Source: JANYJA01 sp038229055 (lineage in GTDB: Bacteria; Acidobacteriota; Terriglobia; Bryobacterales; Bryobacteraceae). From it: a DNA stretch of 23,961 bases. Location: contig JBBROU010000082.1 of assembly GCA_038229055.1 (NCBI GenBank), positions 1 through 23,961 on the forward strand. The letters are read 5' to 3'. Shown one piece after another: positions 1 through 8,869 of the stretch. The notes beneath the pieces were generated by a model, which was not told the DNA's origin, ran no database searches, and was given only the letters and a program-made list of their open reading frames with translations. The stretch's first letter is position 1. Every line of letters starts with the position of its first letter. A program made the translations under genes and the position numbers.

Positions 1-1398
1 ACTGAGTCGGCCAGCGGTCCCGTTTCCGGCGGCATCACGCCTCTGCTCGATCAGATCGCGAAGAAATTTGGCGGTGAGATGCGGCCGTATTCCACGCGCA
101 ATGAAGAAGCACTCGCCGCGTTTGCTCAGGCTTTGGAGTTGCCTCCGGCGGAATCGGGTGCCGCTTACGAACGCGCCACGGCGGCCGACCCTAATTTCGG
201 CGCTGCCTGGCTCGGCGCGGTTCGCGCCGCTGCGGCACGGCACGATCGCGCTTCCGAGGAACGGCTGCTTGCCGCTGCCACGGTTCGCGGCAGCGGGATC
301 GATGAGCTCAACCGTGCGTACCTCGATCTTGAACAGGCTGCGCTGAGCGGCGGCAACCTCGCGGGCATGCGCGATGCCCTTCGGCATATCGCGCGGCTTA
401 CGCCGAATGACGCCAACAATACACGCGCCCTGGCCGATTCCGAAGTGGCCGCCAAGCATTACGCCAACGCCGTCTCACATTACCAGAGAGCGCTCGAGTT
501 GCAGCCGCGTGAAGCCGATCTTTGGAACTCGCTCGGTTACGCCCAGCTGTTCCATGGCGATGACGCCGGCGCGCTCAAGTCATTCGCCGAATACCAGCGC
601 CTGCTGCCCGCGCAAGCCAATCCGCTCGACTGCCTCGGCGATGCGCATTTCCATTTTGGGCGTTTCGATCAGGCCGAAAATTACTACCTGCAGGCGTTCG
701 CGAAAGATGCCGCTTTTCAGGGGGGAACCGATCTCTACAAAGCCGCGCAAGCGCGCCGCATGACCGGTGACGTTGACGGCGCAACGAAATTGTTCGACCG
801 CTTCGCGCAGCCGCGCCGTTCCCCGACAAATCTGATCGATCTGTTGCGCGCCGAGTGGACCTATTCCATCGGCGATGTGGAAACCGCTCGCCGCCAGATC
901 GCCCAATTCGCCGAGAGTACGCTAATCCCGCCGCCGTGGCGCGCGCAAGCGTCGGCCGAAGCGGCGATGTGGGATCTGATTGCCGGAGATCGCGACGCCG
1001 CGCTGCGTCATTCACAGAACACGCCCGGGTTGATTCGCAAGATTGTCACCGGAGAAACCGACGGCGATTCGCGTGCCGAAGCGTTCCGCCTGCTCTTCAC
1101 CAAAGACTTCGCCGCCGCCGCGCCGCTCTGGAAATCGATTGCCGGGGAATCGCAACCCACGCAAGCCGAGCCGCCGATTCTCTACGCCTGGACGCTGGTC
1201 GAGACGGGCAGGGACGCCGAAGCCGCCCCGCTCGTCAGCGTATTTCCCTTGCCCACGGCGACGGTCGGCTCCGGTTTCCAAGCGCTTGCTTTCCCCCGCA
1301 TCTTCGACCTTCGAGCCCGAGTCTTCGCGAAGCAAGGCAAAACGGCGGAAGCGGCGAAAGAATCCGCTCTGTACCAAAAATTCTCAGGCTGCGGATGA
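1..1398 (+). CDS. TPR-repeat protein, 5'-truncated by window edge
   Basis: The frame is open from base 1, so the start lies outside the window; the ATG at 79 is internal. The translated part is helical and rich in tetratricopeptide (TPR) repeats. The clearest are around residues 130-200 counted from that ATG, for example H-Y-Q-R-A-L-E-L-Q-P, then L-W-N-S-L-G-Y-A and L-D-C-L-G-D-A-H. TPR arrays bind other proteins. In Acidobacteria such C-terminal arrays are often attached to a kinase or DNA-binding domain, but the N-terminal part needed to tell is missing. No signal peptide or membrane segment is seen in the visible part. The gene is convergent with the OsmC gene, and its last codons and TGA stop lie inside a palindromic repeat, so the C-terminal few residues may be repeat-derived. 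The TPR assignment is firm; the overall function is not. Confidence 0.85.
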   Translation, partial: TESASGPVSGGITPLLDQIAKKFGGEMRPYSTRNEEALAAFAQALELPPAESGAAYERATAADPNFGAAWLGAVRAAAARHDRASEERLLAAATVRGSGIDELNRAYLDLEQAALSGGNLAGMRDALRHIARLTPNDANNTRALADSEVAAKHYANAVSHYQRALELQPREADLWNSLGYAQLFHGDDAGALKSFAEYQRLLPAQANPLDCLGDAHFHFGRFDQAENYYLQAFAKDAAFQGGTDLYKAAQARRMTGDVDGATKLFDRFAQPRRSPTNLIDLLRAEWTYSIGDVETARRQIAQFAESTLIPPPWRAQASAEAAMWDLIAGDRDAALRHSQNTPGLIRKIVTGETDGDSRAEAFRLLFTKDFAAAAPLWKSIAGESQPTQAEPPILYAWTLVETGRDAEAAPLVSVFPLPTATVGSGFQALAFPRIFDLRARVFAKQGKTAEAAKESALYQKFSGCG

Positions 1399-1467
1399 AC
1401 GCAGATCGACGCTGATAAAACCAAACAACGTTTTTCTTTATCAGCGTTAATCCGCGTCCATCAGCGG
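1389..1467. repeat. Imperfect palindromic repeat with 10-bp GATNNACGCN units; likely bidirectional terminator
   Basis: Two 31-base arms (1389-1419 and 1437-1467) are inverted copies matching at 25 of 31 positions, with a perfect inner stem GCTGATAAA/TTTATCAGC and a 17-base T-rich loop. Each arm is itself built from roughly 10-base units of the form GATNNACGCN, a pattern seen in dispersed intergenic repeats of several environmental phyla. The repeat contains the stop codons of both convergent neighbours: the TGA of the TPR gene in the left arm and the TGA of the OsmC gene in the right arm. The hairpin with flanking A and T runs could terminate transcription from both sides. Seen directly: the palindrome and the stops. 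Inferred: terminator function and membership of a dispersed family. Confidence 0.75.
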
Positions 1468-1931
1468 CCTAAAATCACTTCAGTAGTAATCGCAATCGCC
1501 GCTTTCAGACTTCGATACACCGGACACTTATCGGCGTAAAACCCGTGAACCCGCTCCACCGTTTCGCGCTGCGCCTCATCGGCCTTCAGCCGCATCACCA
1601 CGTGAATCCGGCGAATCACCAGCACATTGTCTTCAAGCTCAATCTCGCCCACGGCTTCAGACACCAGACGCCCGCCGGATGCGTCGATCTTGCGCGCCTC
1701 CAGCGCGCCCCCGAAGGTTCCGGTCAGTCAACCCGCGGCCGCTGCAACAATGTAGTCCAACGTGGTCGCATGCGGTTCCAAGACGTCCGGCGGCACCTTG
1801 TAATGTTCGGCAACCGCGCCATGCACGCCGAACACCACCGGCTCGCGCTCCGCCGGAAGATACGCCTTCCGTACCGGCCCTTTTACTCGCTCAATGCGAA
1901 CTTCCGATCGATAAACCACTTCCGGCATCAT
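1461..1931 (-). CDS. OsmC-family peroxidase, probable selenoprotein (in-frame TGA at 1728-1730 read as Sec)
   Basis: Two open stretches in the same frame, 1731-1931 and 1461-1727, are separated only by one TGA. Joined, they give a complete 156-residue OsmC/Ohr-type protein. The TGA replaces the family's peroxidatic cysteine: the context is A-A-A-A-G-Sec-L-T-G-T-F-G-G, at residue 68 from the first ATG. The second conserved cysteine is present in D-K-C-P-V-Y-R-S. Family members reduce organic and hydrogen peroxides in the cytoplasm through this Cys pair. A stable hairpin begins 19 bases after the TGA (separate entry). The first ATG (1929-1931) overlaps the stop of the phosphatase gene as ATGA; the next ATG (1926-1928) sits better behind GGGGGAGG. 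The alternative is a nonsense pseudogene, but the rest of the frame is intact and the stop falls precisely on the catalytic residue. Confidence 0.82.
1692..1730 (-). promoter_or_regulatory. Candidate bacterial SECIS element
   Basis: On the minus strand, the TGA at 1730-1728 is followed by 19 bases and then a perfect 6-bp stem GCGCGC (1708-1703), a five-base loop TGGAG (1702-1698) and the pairing GCGCGC (1697-1692). A lower CTT/AAG pairing is possible across a bulge. Bacterial SECIS elements lie directly after the UGA, with the apical loop about 16-37 bases downstream and a G in the first two loop positions. Here the loop starts 26 bases after the TGA and its second base is G. SelB binding is inferred, not shown. 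Confidence 0.65.
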
Positions 1932-3619
1932 GCCTCCCCCGCATACTCCAGGACCACCAGCGTCACATCGTCCGACTGCGGCGCGTTCTCAGTGAACACG
2001 CGCACGGCCTTCTGCACGGCGTCGTGCATCTCGGCGCAGGAGCCCGCGCGATTCGCCACCACAATTTCGCGCAGCCGCCTGCGTCCAAAGAATACATCGG
2101 GAGGCCCCTCCGCTTCCGTCACGCCGTCGCTGTAAATTACGACCTTGTCGCCCGCCGCGAGCCGTTTTTCTTCCACTTCGAAAACCGTTTCGTCGATCAA
2201 TCCAACCGGCATCGCCGTCGTTTCCAGATAGCTCAACGGCCCGTCGACTGGCACCACCAGTGGCGCGCAATGCCCTGCGTTGATGTAGCGCAACCGTCCC
2301 TCCACATCCAGCATGCCGTAGAAGATAGTCGCGTACTTCCCGTCCGCGGTGCGTTCCGTCAGGAAGCGATTCAGCCGTTCCATGGTCTCGGCCATAGCGC
2401 TGGCGCCTTCGGGTACCGTTAGAAAGGAACCCTGCAGCAGCGCCGCTAATAAAGCCGAGCTTACGCCCTTCCCGGAAACATCGGCTACGATCGCAGCCCA
2501 AACGGAACGCCCGGCCGGCATAACGTCAAAATAATCCCCGCCAACCTGGTATGACGGAATGCTGCTTCCCGCCGCGCGAAACCATCCGGTCCGCGGCAGC
2601 GACTTCGGCAGCAAACTCTGCTGAATAATGCGCGCCAGATTCAGCTCCTCTTCCAGGCGCTGCTTCCCGCGCTCCTCCTCCAGCAACCGCGCGTTCTCAA
2701 GAATCGTCGATGCTTCCAGGGCCAGCGTCTGCAGCAGCTCGCGATTGCCCGCCGCCAGGTCCGACGCGATGCGCCGCGAATCAATGTAGAGCACGCCCAG
2801 CGTGTCGTTCGCGGTCGAAAGGATGCTGGTCTCGCCCGTGTTCACCGCGCGCAAACGCACCAGCGGAATGCACACCACGCTGCGCAATTCCAGACCGGCG
2901 ATGCTGTTCGCCGGACCTTCGGTATCGCCGTCCACCGGGTCGAATGTCATCGACAGCATGTCGCGGCGCTGCGCCAAGGCCCGTTCCAGAAGACGCCGCG
3001 GCACACGCAGATCCGATTCGTGAAGCTCGCCCCCGTTGCGATCGCGCGCGCACCGCATCTCGAGCTTGTCGTCCTGACGCAAGAACAGGAACCCGCGCTC
3101 CGCTTCGGTAACCGCCAGCGTGGCGTCCACCACTGAGTTCAACACTTCCTGCAACGAGAATGACGATTGCAGCGTGCGCCCGATTTCCAGCACCGCGCGC
3201 AGCTTGCCGAGGCTTGTCCCCACACCCGCGATTCCCGATTTCGCGGCGGCGCCCTCGGGGCCCGGCACGTTCTCCATCAGCCGTTTCAACTCGGCGCCGT
3301 CCTGCGCAAAAATCAATTCGTAAGAATCCGGAACGCCGAACTCGATGCGGTCGGAGTTGTGCAGCACTAGCCGCTCCACGCGCTTGCCATTGACGAAAAG
3401 CCCGTGCCGGCTGCCCGCATCTTCGATTACATAGTGTTCATCGGCCAGCGAAATTAGCGCGTGATTGCGCGACGTGCGGCTGTCCCGGATCACCAGATTG
3501 TTATCGGATTGCCGCCCGATTCGGAACGGCAGAGGCGCTAGGGCCACGCGCGACCGGTGCCCGTTCGAGTCGATCACCACCAGCGAAGCGGGTCCGGAAG
3601 CGTCAGGGGGAGATGCCAT
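1928..3619 (-). CDS. FHA-GAF-SpoIIE (PP2C-type) serine phosphatase
   Basis: The protein is about 563 residues with three domains. First is an N-terminal FHA domain (about 20-105; G-R-Q-S, S-R-N-H-A, N-G-K phosphothreonine-binding pattern). A GAF domain follows (about 140-315; it opens near L-G-K-L-R-A-V-L-E-I and ends at L-Q-T-L-A-L-E-A). A helical linker leads into a SpoIIE/RsbU-like PP2C domain (about 335-560; V-G-G-D-Y-F-D, A-D-V-S-G-K-G, N-A-G-H, Y-S-D-G-V-T-E-A, D-D-V-T-L-V). The metal-binding aspartates are present, so it should be an active Mn/Mg-dependent Ser/Thr phosphatase, typically acting on an anti-sigma-factor antagonist. I chose the ATG at 3617-3619; a TTG nine bases upstream (3626-3628) is possible. 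It begins 15 bases after the Fur gene ends and overlaps the OsmC start by four bases, so the three are probably co-translated. The GAF ligand and substrate are unknown. Confidence 0.93.
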   Translation of the reverse strand: MASPPDASGPASLVVIDSNGHRSRVALAPLPFRIGRQSDNNLVIRDSRTSRNHALISLADEHYVIEDAGSRHGLFVNGKRVERLVLHNSDRIEFGVPDSYELIFAQDGAELKRLMENVPGPEGAAAKSGIAGVGTSLGKLRAVLEIGRTLQSSFSLQEVLNSVVDATLAVTEAERGFLFLRQDDKLEMRCARDRNGGELHESDLRVPRRLLERALAQRRDMLSMTFDPVDGDTEGPANSIAGLELRSVVCIPLVRLRAVNTGETSILSTANDTLGVLYIDSRRIASDLAAGNRELLQTLALEASTILENARLLEEERGKQRLEEELNLARIIQQSLLPKSLPRTGWFRAAGSSIPSYQVGGDYFDVMPAGRSVWAAIVADVSGKGVSSALLAALLQGSFLTVPEGASAMAETMERLNRFLTERTADGKYATIFYGMLDVEGRLRYINAGHCAPLVVPVDGPLSYLETTAMPVGLIDETVFEVEEKRLAAGDKVVIYSDGVTEAEGPPDVFFGRRRLREIVVANRAGSCAEMHDAVQKAVRVFTENAPQSDDVTLVVLEYAGEA

Positions 3620-3634
3620 TAGAGCCAACGCGGA

Positions 3635-4147
3635 TTATGCCGTGGTGCGTCGGGTACGGGTCTTTGGCGGGGGCGCCGATGCCGTGGATGCCGCGGCCGC
3701 CTGCATCTCGCTCGCGCGCAACGATTGGCAGTGCGCGCAATAACCGCCCACTTCGGTTCGCGCCAGCACGATCTGAAATCCGAAGTGGCTTTCAATCTGT
3801 TGCCGCAAACGTTGCAGCGGACTCCCGAAAAATTCTTCCACTTTGCCGCATCGCAAACAGATGATGTGCGCGTGCTCCTGCTTGCGGCGCGTTTCGTAAT
3901 AATGCTGATCGCCGCCGTAGTGCATCAGGTCGAGCTCATCCACCAGGCCGCCTTCTTTCAAGAGCTTCAGCGTGCGATAGACGGTGACGCGATTCAGCTT
4001 CGGGTCCTTCTCCTTGGCCATCTGGTATAGCCGTTCGGCGTCGAGATGCTGTCCCGTCTGGTCGATCAGTTCGAGCAGGATTTGCCGCTGGCGTGTCAGA
4101 CGCAGCCCCTTTTGCGGCAGCGTCCCGTTCGTGTTCTCGGAGGCCAT
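3635..4147 (-). CDS. Fur/PerR-family metalloregulator
   Basis: A 170-residue Fur superfamily repressor. It has a winged-helix N-terminal half (L-T-R-Q-R-Q-I-L-L-E-L near residue 17; recognition region N-R-V-T-V-Y-R-T-L-K-L-L near 52). The His-rich metal site includes H-Y-Y-E and H-A-H-I-I. Two CxxC pairs, C-L-R-C and C-A-H-C, form the structural zinc site. The C-terminal tail of about 25 residues is Ala/Pro/Arg-rich and low complexity. An ideal AGGAGG ribosome site precedes the ATG. It lies 21 bases after the CRTAC gene and directly ahead of the phosphatase and the OsmC peroxidase. Fur proteins repress iron-, zinc- or peroxide-responsive genes. The peroxidase neighbour favours a PerR-like role, but metal specificity cannot be decided from sequence alone. 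Confidence 0.93.
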   Translation of the reverse strand: MASENTNGTLPQKGLRLTRQRQILLELIDQTGQHLDAERLYQMAKEKDPKLNRVTVYRTLKLLKEGGLVDELDLMHYGGDQHYYETRRKQEHAHIICLRCGKVEEFFGSPLQRLRQQIESHFGFQIVLARTEVGGYCAHCQSLRASEMQAAAASTASAPPPKTRTRRTTA

Positions 4148-4168
4148 GAGTGAACTACCTCCTACATT

Positions 4169-5869
<1,701 letters not shown>

Positions 5870-5881
5870 TGTGAATATCGC

Positions 5882-6979
5882 TCAATTCGGATACGGCGCC
5901 CCGGCCTTCACCACGCGAATGGTGTGATCGGTGAATTGGTAATGCGCACCCGGCAATTCATATTTCGGCATATGGCATGTCGTGCAATTCTTCTTCGCGA
6001 CCGGACATGCCTTCTGCTGCGGCCCGGCCGCCTTATTAAGCGCCGCCGCCACGTGCGCCGTTCGGTTCGCGCCCGAGTGGCATGCCACGCACTTACTATC
6101 GTAAGCCGATGCGTTCCGCTCCAGATCCTGGTGGACATCGTGACACGCCGTGCAGCGTATCCGCGGATCTGCCGAGTCGTAGCACTTGCTGTTGGTCAAA
6201 CGATACGGCTGGAAGCGGACGTTCAGGATTCCATGCGGCCCGCTCAGCGCAATTTTCGACCAGGTGCGATGGCAGCCGCCGCAGAAATCGGACAACTCCT
6301 CCGTCGAAAGATCGTGAAGCTTGGCCGGAATCACAGGCTTGGCTCCACCCTTCTGCAGGGACGCCACGTGCTCGGCCGCCGCCCCGTGGCAGTTCTCGCA
6401 CTGAATGCCGGGCGTCAGCGTCTCCAGATGCAGCTTGTTGGCGCGCACCCCGCCAGTCGTGTGACACGCGAAGCATTCGCGCGCGTCCTGCGCATCCTGC
6501 TGCCGCCCCGCCGCCTCTTCGAGTGTCTTCGGCTTGGTGCTTTGCGCGCCCATCGTGAGGTCGAGGCCATTGATCTTGCGGAAGAAACTCACGCGGCTCT
6601 CGTAGAACCTGCCGTCACGCTCAAACACGTATGTCTGCCCGGCCTCGCCCAAGCCGAACGCGTAGGAGAGCGGCACAGTGAGGGTTTCCTTGCCGTCCGT
6701 CACGGTGTAAATGCTGCGATTCCCTTCGCGAATAATCTGATACGAATACGGCTCTTCGCGAAATGTGAGCTTCGGATGTTCAATCAGGATCGGGCACTCA
6801 GCGACGGGTTGCATCGCGTTCGCCATCGATACCAGGTGTTGTGACCGCGACTGTTCCGCGTGGCACGAAGCGCATGCCTTGCTGCCGGCATAATGCGGCT
6901 CAGGACCCTCCGCGCAAATCAGCCTAGCGGTAAATAGAATAAGCGCGATAACGCTCAAACGGGGGCGTTCCAGAAGCAT
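5882..6979 (-). CDS. Periplasmic heptaheme c-type cytochrome
   Basis: A 365-residue protein with a signal peptide (hydrophobic residues 9-22, cleavage likely after I-C-A). It carries seven CxxCH haem-attachment motifs: C-A-S-C-H (36), C-F-A-C-H (169), C-E-N-C-H (194), C-G-G-C-H (233), C-T-A-C-H (276), C-V-A-C-H (297) and C-T-T-C-H (332). The 130-residue gap between haems 1 and 2 holds a beta-rich segment. The pattern resembles cytochrome c554/c-prime-type multihaem proteins common in Acidobacteria. It probably transfers electrons in the periplasm; no catalytic activity can be assigned. It is the first gene of the minus-strand run. No strong ribosome site precedes the ATG, and only about 30 bases separate it from a pseudogene, so its promoter may lie within that relic. 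Confidence 0.9.
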   Translation of the reverse strand: MLLERPRLSVIALILFTARLICAEGPEPHYAGSKACASCHAEQSRSQHLVSMANAMQPVAECPILIEHPKLTFREEPYSYQIIREGNRSIYTVTDGKETLTVPLSYAFGLGEAGQTYVFERDGRFYESRVSFFRKINGLDLTMGAQSTKPKTLEEAAGRQQDAQDARECFACHTTGGVRANKLHLETLTPGIQCENCHGAAAEHVASLQKGGAKPVIPAKLHDLSTEELSDFCGGCHRTWSKIALSGPHGILNVRFQPYRLTNSKCYDSADPRIRCTACHDVHQDLERNASAYDSKCVACHSGANRTAHVAAALNKAAGPQQKACPVAKKNCTTCHMPKYELPGAHYQFTDHTIRVVKAGAPYPN

Positions 6980-7008
6980 TTATAACTTCATTTTCGCACT
7001 CCGCGCGG

Positions 7009-7275
7009 TTAAATGATGGACTGCGCCAATCCACCCTCTGCCTTTAGCGCCGCGCGGGCGTTGCGAACCGTTGCAGCAGCGATGAGGGCCGGGCCGTCTT
7101 GAAGAAGTCGCCTTCCACCGCCGACACCGGGCCCGGACGCACCGCGTTCACCGTGACTCCTTGCCCGCCGCTTTTCCGCCAATCTTCGCGACCGCCGCCC
7201 GAACACGTTCCTCCGTGCGTCCATTCACGATCACCGCCGCGCCTTCGTTCGCCAGCGACTGCGCTCGCCCCATCG
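7009..7275 (-). pseudogene. Short-chain dehydrogenase/reductase (SDR) remnant
   Basis: Three pieces of an SDR enzyme occur in order on the minus strand, in different frames and with most of the gene missing. An N-terminal Rossmann piece (about 7273 to 7150) reads G-R-A-Q-S-L-A-N-E-G-A-A-V-I-V-N-G-R-T. A central piece (about 7170 to 7050) contains G-V-T-V-N-A-V-R-P-G-P-V and L-L-Q-R-F-A-T-P. The C-terminal tail A-L-K-A-E-G-G-L-A-Q-S-I-I ends at the TAA at 7009-7011. The catalytic Ser and YxxxK segment is absent. An intact SDR needs about 250 residues; under 90 remain. It cannot make an active enzyme. Confidence 0.8.
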
Positions 7276-7299
7276 CTTAAACTGGTTTTCGCGAAGGAG

Positions 7300-7560
7300 A
7301 TTCCTAGGGCCGAACCGTATGGGCAGCAGCTTCCCGGACTGTCGCCGCACCTTACCGTGAACGACGCCGCCGCGGCCATCGATTTCTATAAACGCGCATT
7401 CGGCGCAACCGAGCTAGCGCGTCACCACACGCCGGATGGCAAGCGCATCATGCACGCCGCGTTGTCGCTGAACGGCGGAATGTTGATGCTCAACGATGAC
7501 TTCCCCGAGTATCACGGAGTTAAGGCCTCCACGCCTCGACGCTTTCGGCGGCTCCTTCAG
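7300..7560 (+). pseudogene. VOC-family (PhnB-like glyoxalase/bleomycin-resistance fold) remnant
   Basis: Around 7340-7530 the plus strand encodes the first half of a VOC/PhnB-like protein: L-S-P-H-L-T-V-N-D-A-A-A-A-I-D-F-Y-K-R-A-F-G, then H-A-A-L-S-L-N-G-G-M-L-M-L-N-D-D-F-P-E-Y. Soon after D-D-F-P-E-Y-H-G the frame degenerates; a +1 shift would give D-A-F-G-G-S-F, like the next family segment. The second beta-alpha-beta unit is missing. No convincing start codon or ribosome site is seen. It sits back to back with the SDR relic, so the whole 7.0-7.6 kb stretch is genomic debris. Confidence 0.75.
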
Positions 7561-7597
7561 CAAGTCTTCGAAGTAGGCCGGGTCCCTACCAAGGGCA

Positions 7598-8728
7598 TCA
7601 GTCGATTTCATCAATAATGGCGGCATACGGGTCGCCCAGTTTGTAACGCCGCGATTTCTTGGCAGCGTCGGTTGTCACCAGGAAGCTTTTCTCCACCCAA
7701 CGCTGGCACAGCAACGCCGCGCTCCGCGGCTTATAGCCGAACAACTCAGCAACATCTTTGGCCACAATTTCTCGCGACTTCTGGAACAACGTCAGGGCCC
7801 TGCGTTGTTTGGCGTCCAAGTTGCGCAGCAACTTCGATTGATCCTTGACGCCCCTTTCGGCCTCGCGTAGGGCTTGGTCGCGCACCTTCTCGAAAGAGGT
7901 TGCCGTGCCCTCGATAAAATAAGCGACCCACTTGGTGATGTCAGCCGCGGCGCGACCCATGTAATAGTTGTGCGACGGGCCGACGGTCAACGCTCCGTAG
8001 TATGCCTTCAGATTGTGGGCGTAGTATTCTTCGAGTGCATAGAGCCCCTTCAAGTCGTACGTTCCCAAGTGCAGAATGAGCGTGGTCAGCAAACGCGCTG
8101 TTCGTCCGTTGCCGTCGTAATAAGGGTGGATGGTGGCGTACTGGCAATGTGCAATCGCGGCCTTGATAGGCACCGGCAACTCATCCTTCTGGTTGATCCA
8201 CGCCACGAGTTGCTCCACTAGTTGCGGAACATCCTTGGCCTCCGGCGGCATATAAACGATGCCCTGGGAGCGAGCGTCACGGATCACATTTTGCCCGTCG
8301 CGATACGGTGTGGATTTCACGCGCGTCTTACCTCCTCCCATGACCAAACCGTGCAGTCTTTGCACCATCGCTTCGGAGATTTTGTCACGTCTCTTCGCCA
8401 AACGCCCAACTTCGTCGAGTGCGGCGTAATAGCCTTTGACCTCGTCCTGATCTCGCTCCCGGCCCGGGAAGTGCCGATCTTCGCCGATCACTTGAACGAC
8501 CTGTTCCTGAGTCAGGCGGTTGCCTTCGATCATGGTTGAGTAGTGCGTAGAAAACAGACGGGCGGTCTGCCGCAAATTTGCGAGCACGCGCGGCGTGATC
8601 GGCAACGTCTGGATGGCTTGCTTGACGGCTTCAATCCGCATCAGCCCACTGGCCAGGGCTGGCGTGATAGTGAAGACGGGATTGAAGCTGGTGCGCCTCG
8701 TGGTCATCGACGCCACTTTCAGCGGCAT
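7598..8728 (-). CDS. Fic-domain protein (putative AMP-transferase), class II
   Basis: A 376-residue protein with a complete Fic core motif H-P-Y-Y-D-G-N-G-R-T-A-R at residues 201-212. The catalytic His, the acidic residue and the anion-binding G-N-G-R are all present. An N-terminal inhibitory motif S-T-M-I-E-G-N (64-70) fits the S/T-x-x-x-E-G/N pattern of class II Fic enzymes, which block their own ATP site until released. The C-terminal 90 residues look like a winged helix (D-V-A-E-L-F-G-Y, A-A-L-L-C-Q-R-W-V). Fic enzymes usually AMPylate hydroxyl side chains of target proteins. There is no antitoxin gene beside it, as expected for an intramolecularly inhibited enzyme. The ATG at 8726-8728 has no clear ribosome site; an ATG seven codons in (8705-8707) is an alternative. 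It lies between pseudogenes and a tRNA fragment. Confidence 0.92.
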   Translation of the reverse strand: MPLKVASMTTRRTSFNPVFTITPALASGLMRIEAVKQAIQTLPITPRVLANLRQTARLFSTHYSTMIEGNRLTQEQVVQVIGEDRHFPGRERDQDEVKGYYAALDEVGRLAKRRDKISEAMVQRLHGLVMGGGKTRVKSTPYRDGQNVIRDARSQGIVYMPPEAKDVPQLVEQLVAWINQKDELPVPIKAAIAHCQYATIHPYYDGNGRTARLLTTLILHLGTYDLKGLYALEEYYAHNLKAYYGALTVGPSHNYYMGRAAADITKWVAYFIEGTATSFEKVRDQALREAERGVKDQSKLLRNLDAKQRRALTLFQKSREIVAKDVAELFGYKPRSAALLCQRWVEKSFLVTTDAAKKSRRYKLGDPYAAIIDEID

Positions 8729-8795
8729 GGCGGGTGCCGATATGTTGCCGTTATAATGCCTTTATTGTACTGATAAACTGCTGTTAAGTTCAGGG

Positions 8796-8837
8796 CCCGA
8801 GGAAGAGGATTCGAACCCCCGACTCCTGGTCCCGAAC
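8796..8837 (-). other. Decayed 3' half of a tRNA-Pro(CGG)-like gene
   Basis: The minus strand carries the anticodon loop TTCGGGA, the 3' anticodon stem CCAGG, a 4-base variable region, a full T arm (GGGGG, TTCGAAT, CCTCT) and a 3' acceptor strand TCCTCGG with discriminator G. The 5' side of the anticodon stem no longer pairs, and no D arm or 5' acceptor CCGAGGA follows. It therefore cannot be a working tRNA. Such 3' fragments are typical scars of element integration or excision at a tRNA gene; no integrase is visible here. Confidence 0.65.
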
Positions 8838-8869
8838 TGGGTCTCACCATAATGCTAGGCTTGTCTTAG

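Noticed and set aside
1461..1931. Two separate small genes (1461-1664 and 1728-1931)
   Set aside because: They are in one frame and together match a single OsmC protein; the stop sits at the catalytic residue, so one recoded gene is the simpler reading.
7414..7626. Minus-strand ORF overlapping the VOC relic, containing D-P-A-Y-F-E-D-L-L
   Set aside because: It is short, has no ribosome site and overlaps the plus-strand VOC homology. It may be a further gene scrap, but I cannot support a call.
8796..8845. Functional tRNA-Pro
   Set aside because: The 5' half is absent and the anticodon stem does not pair.
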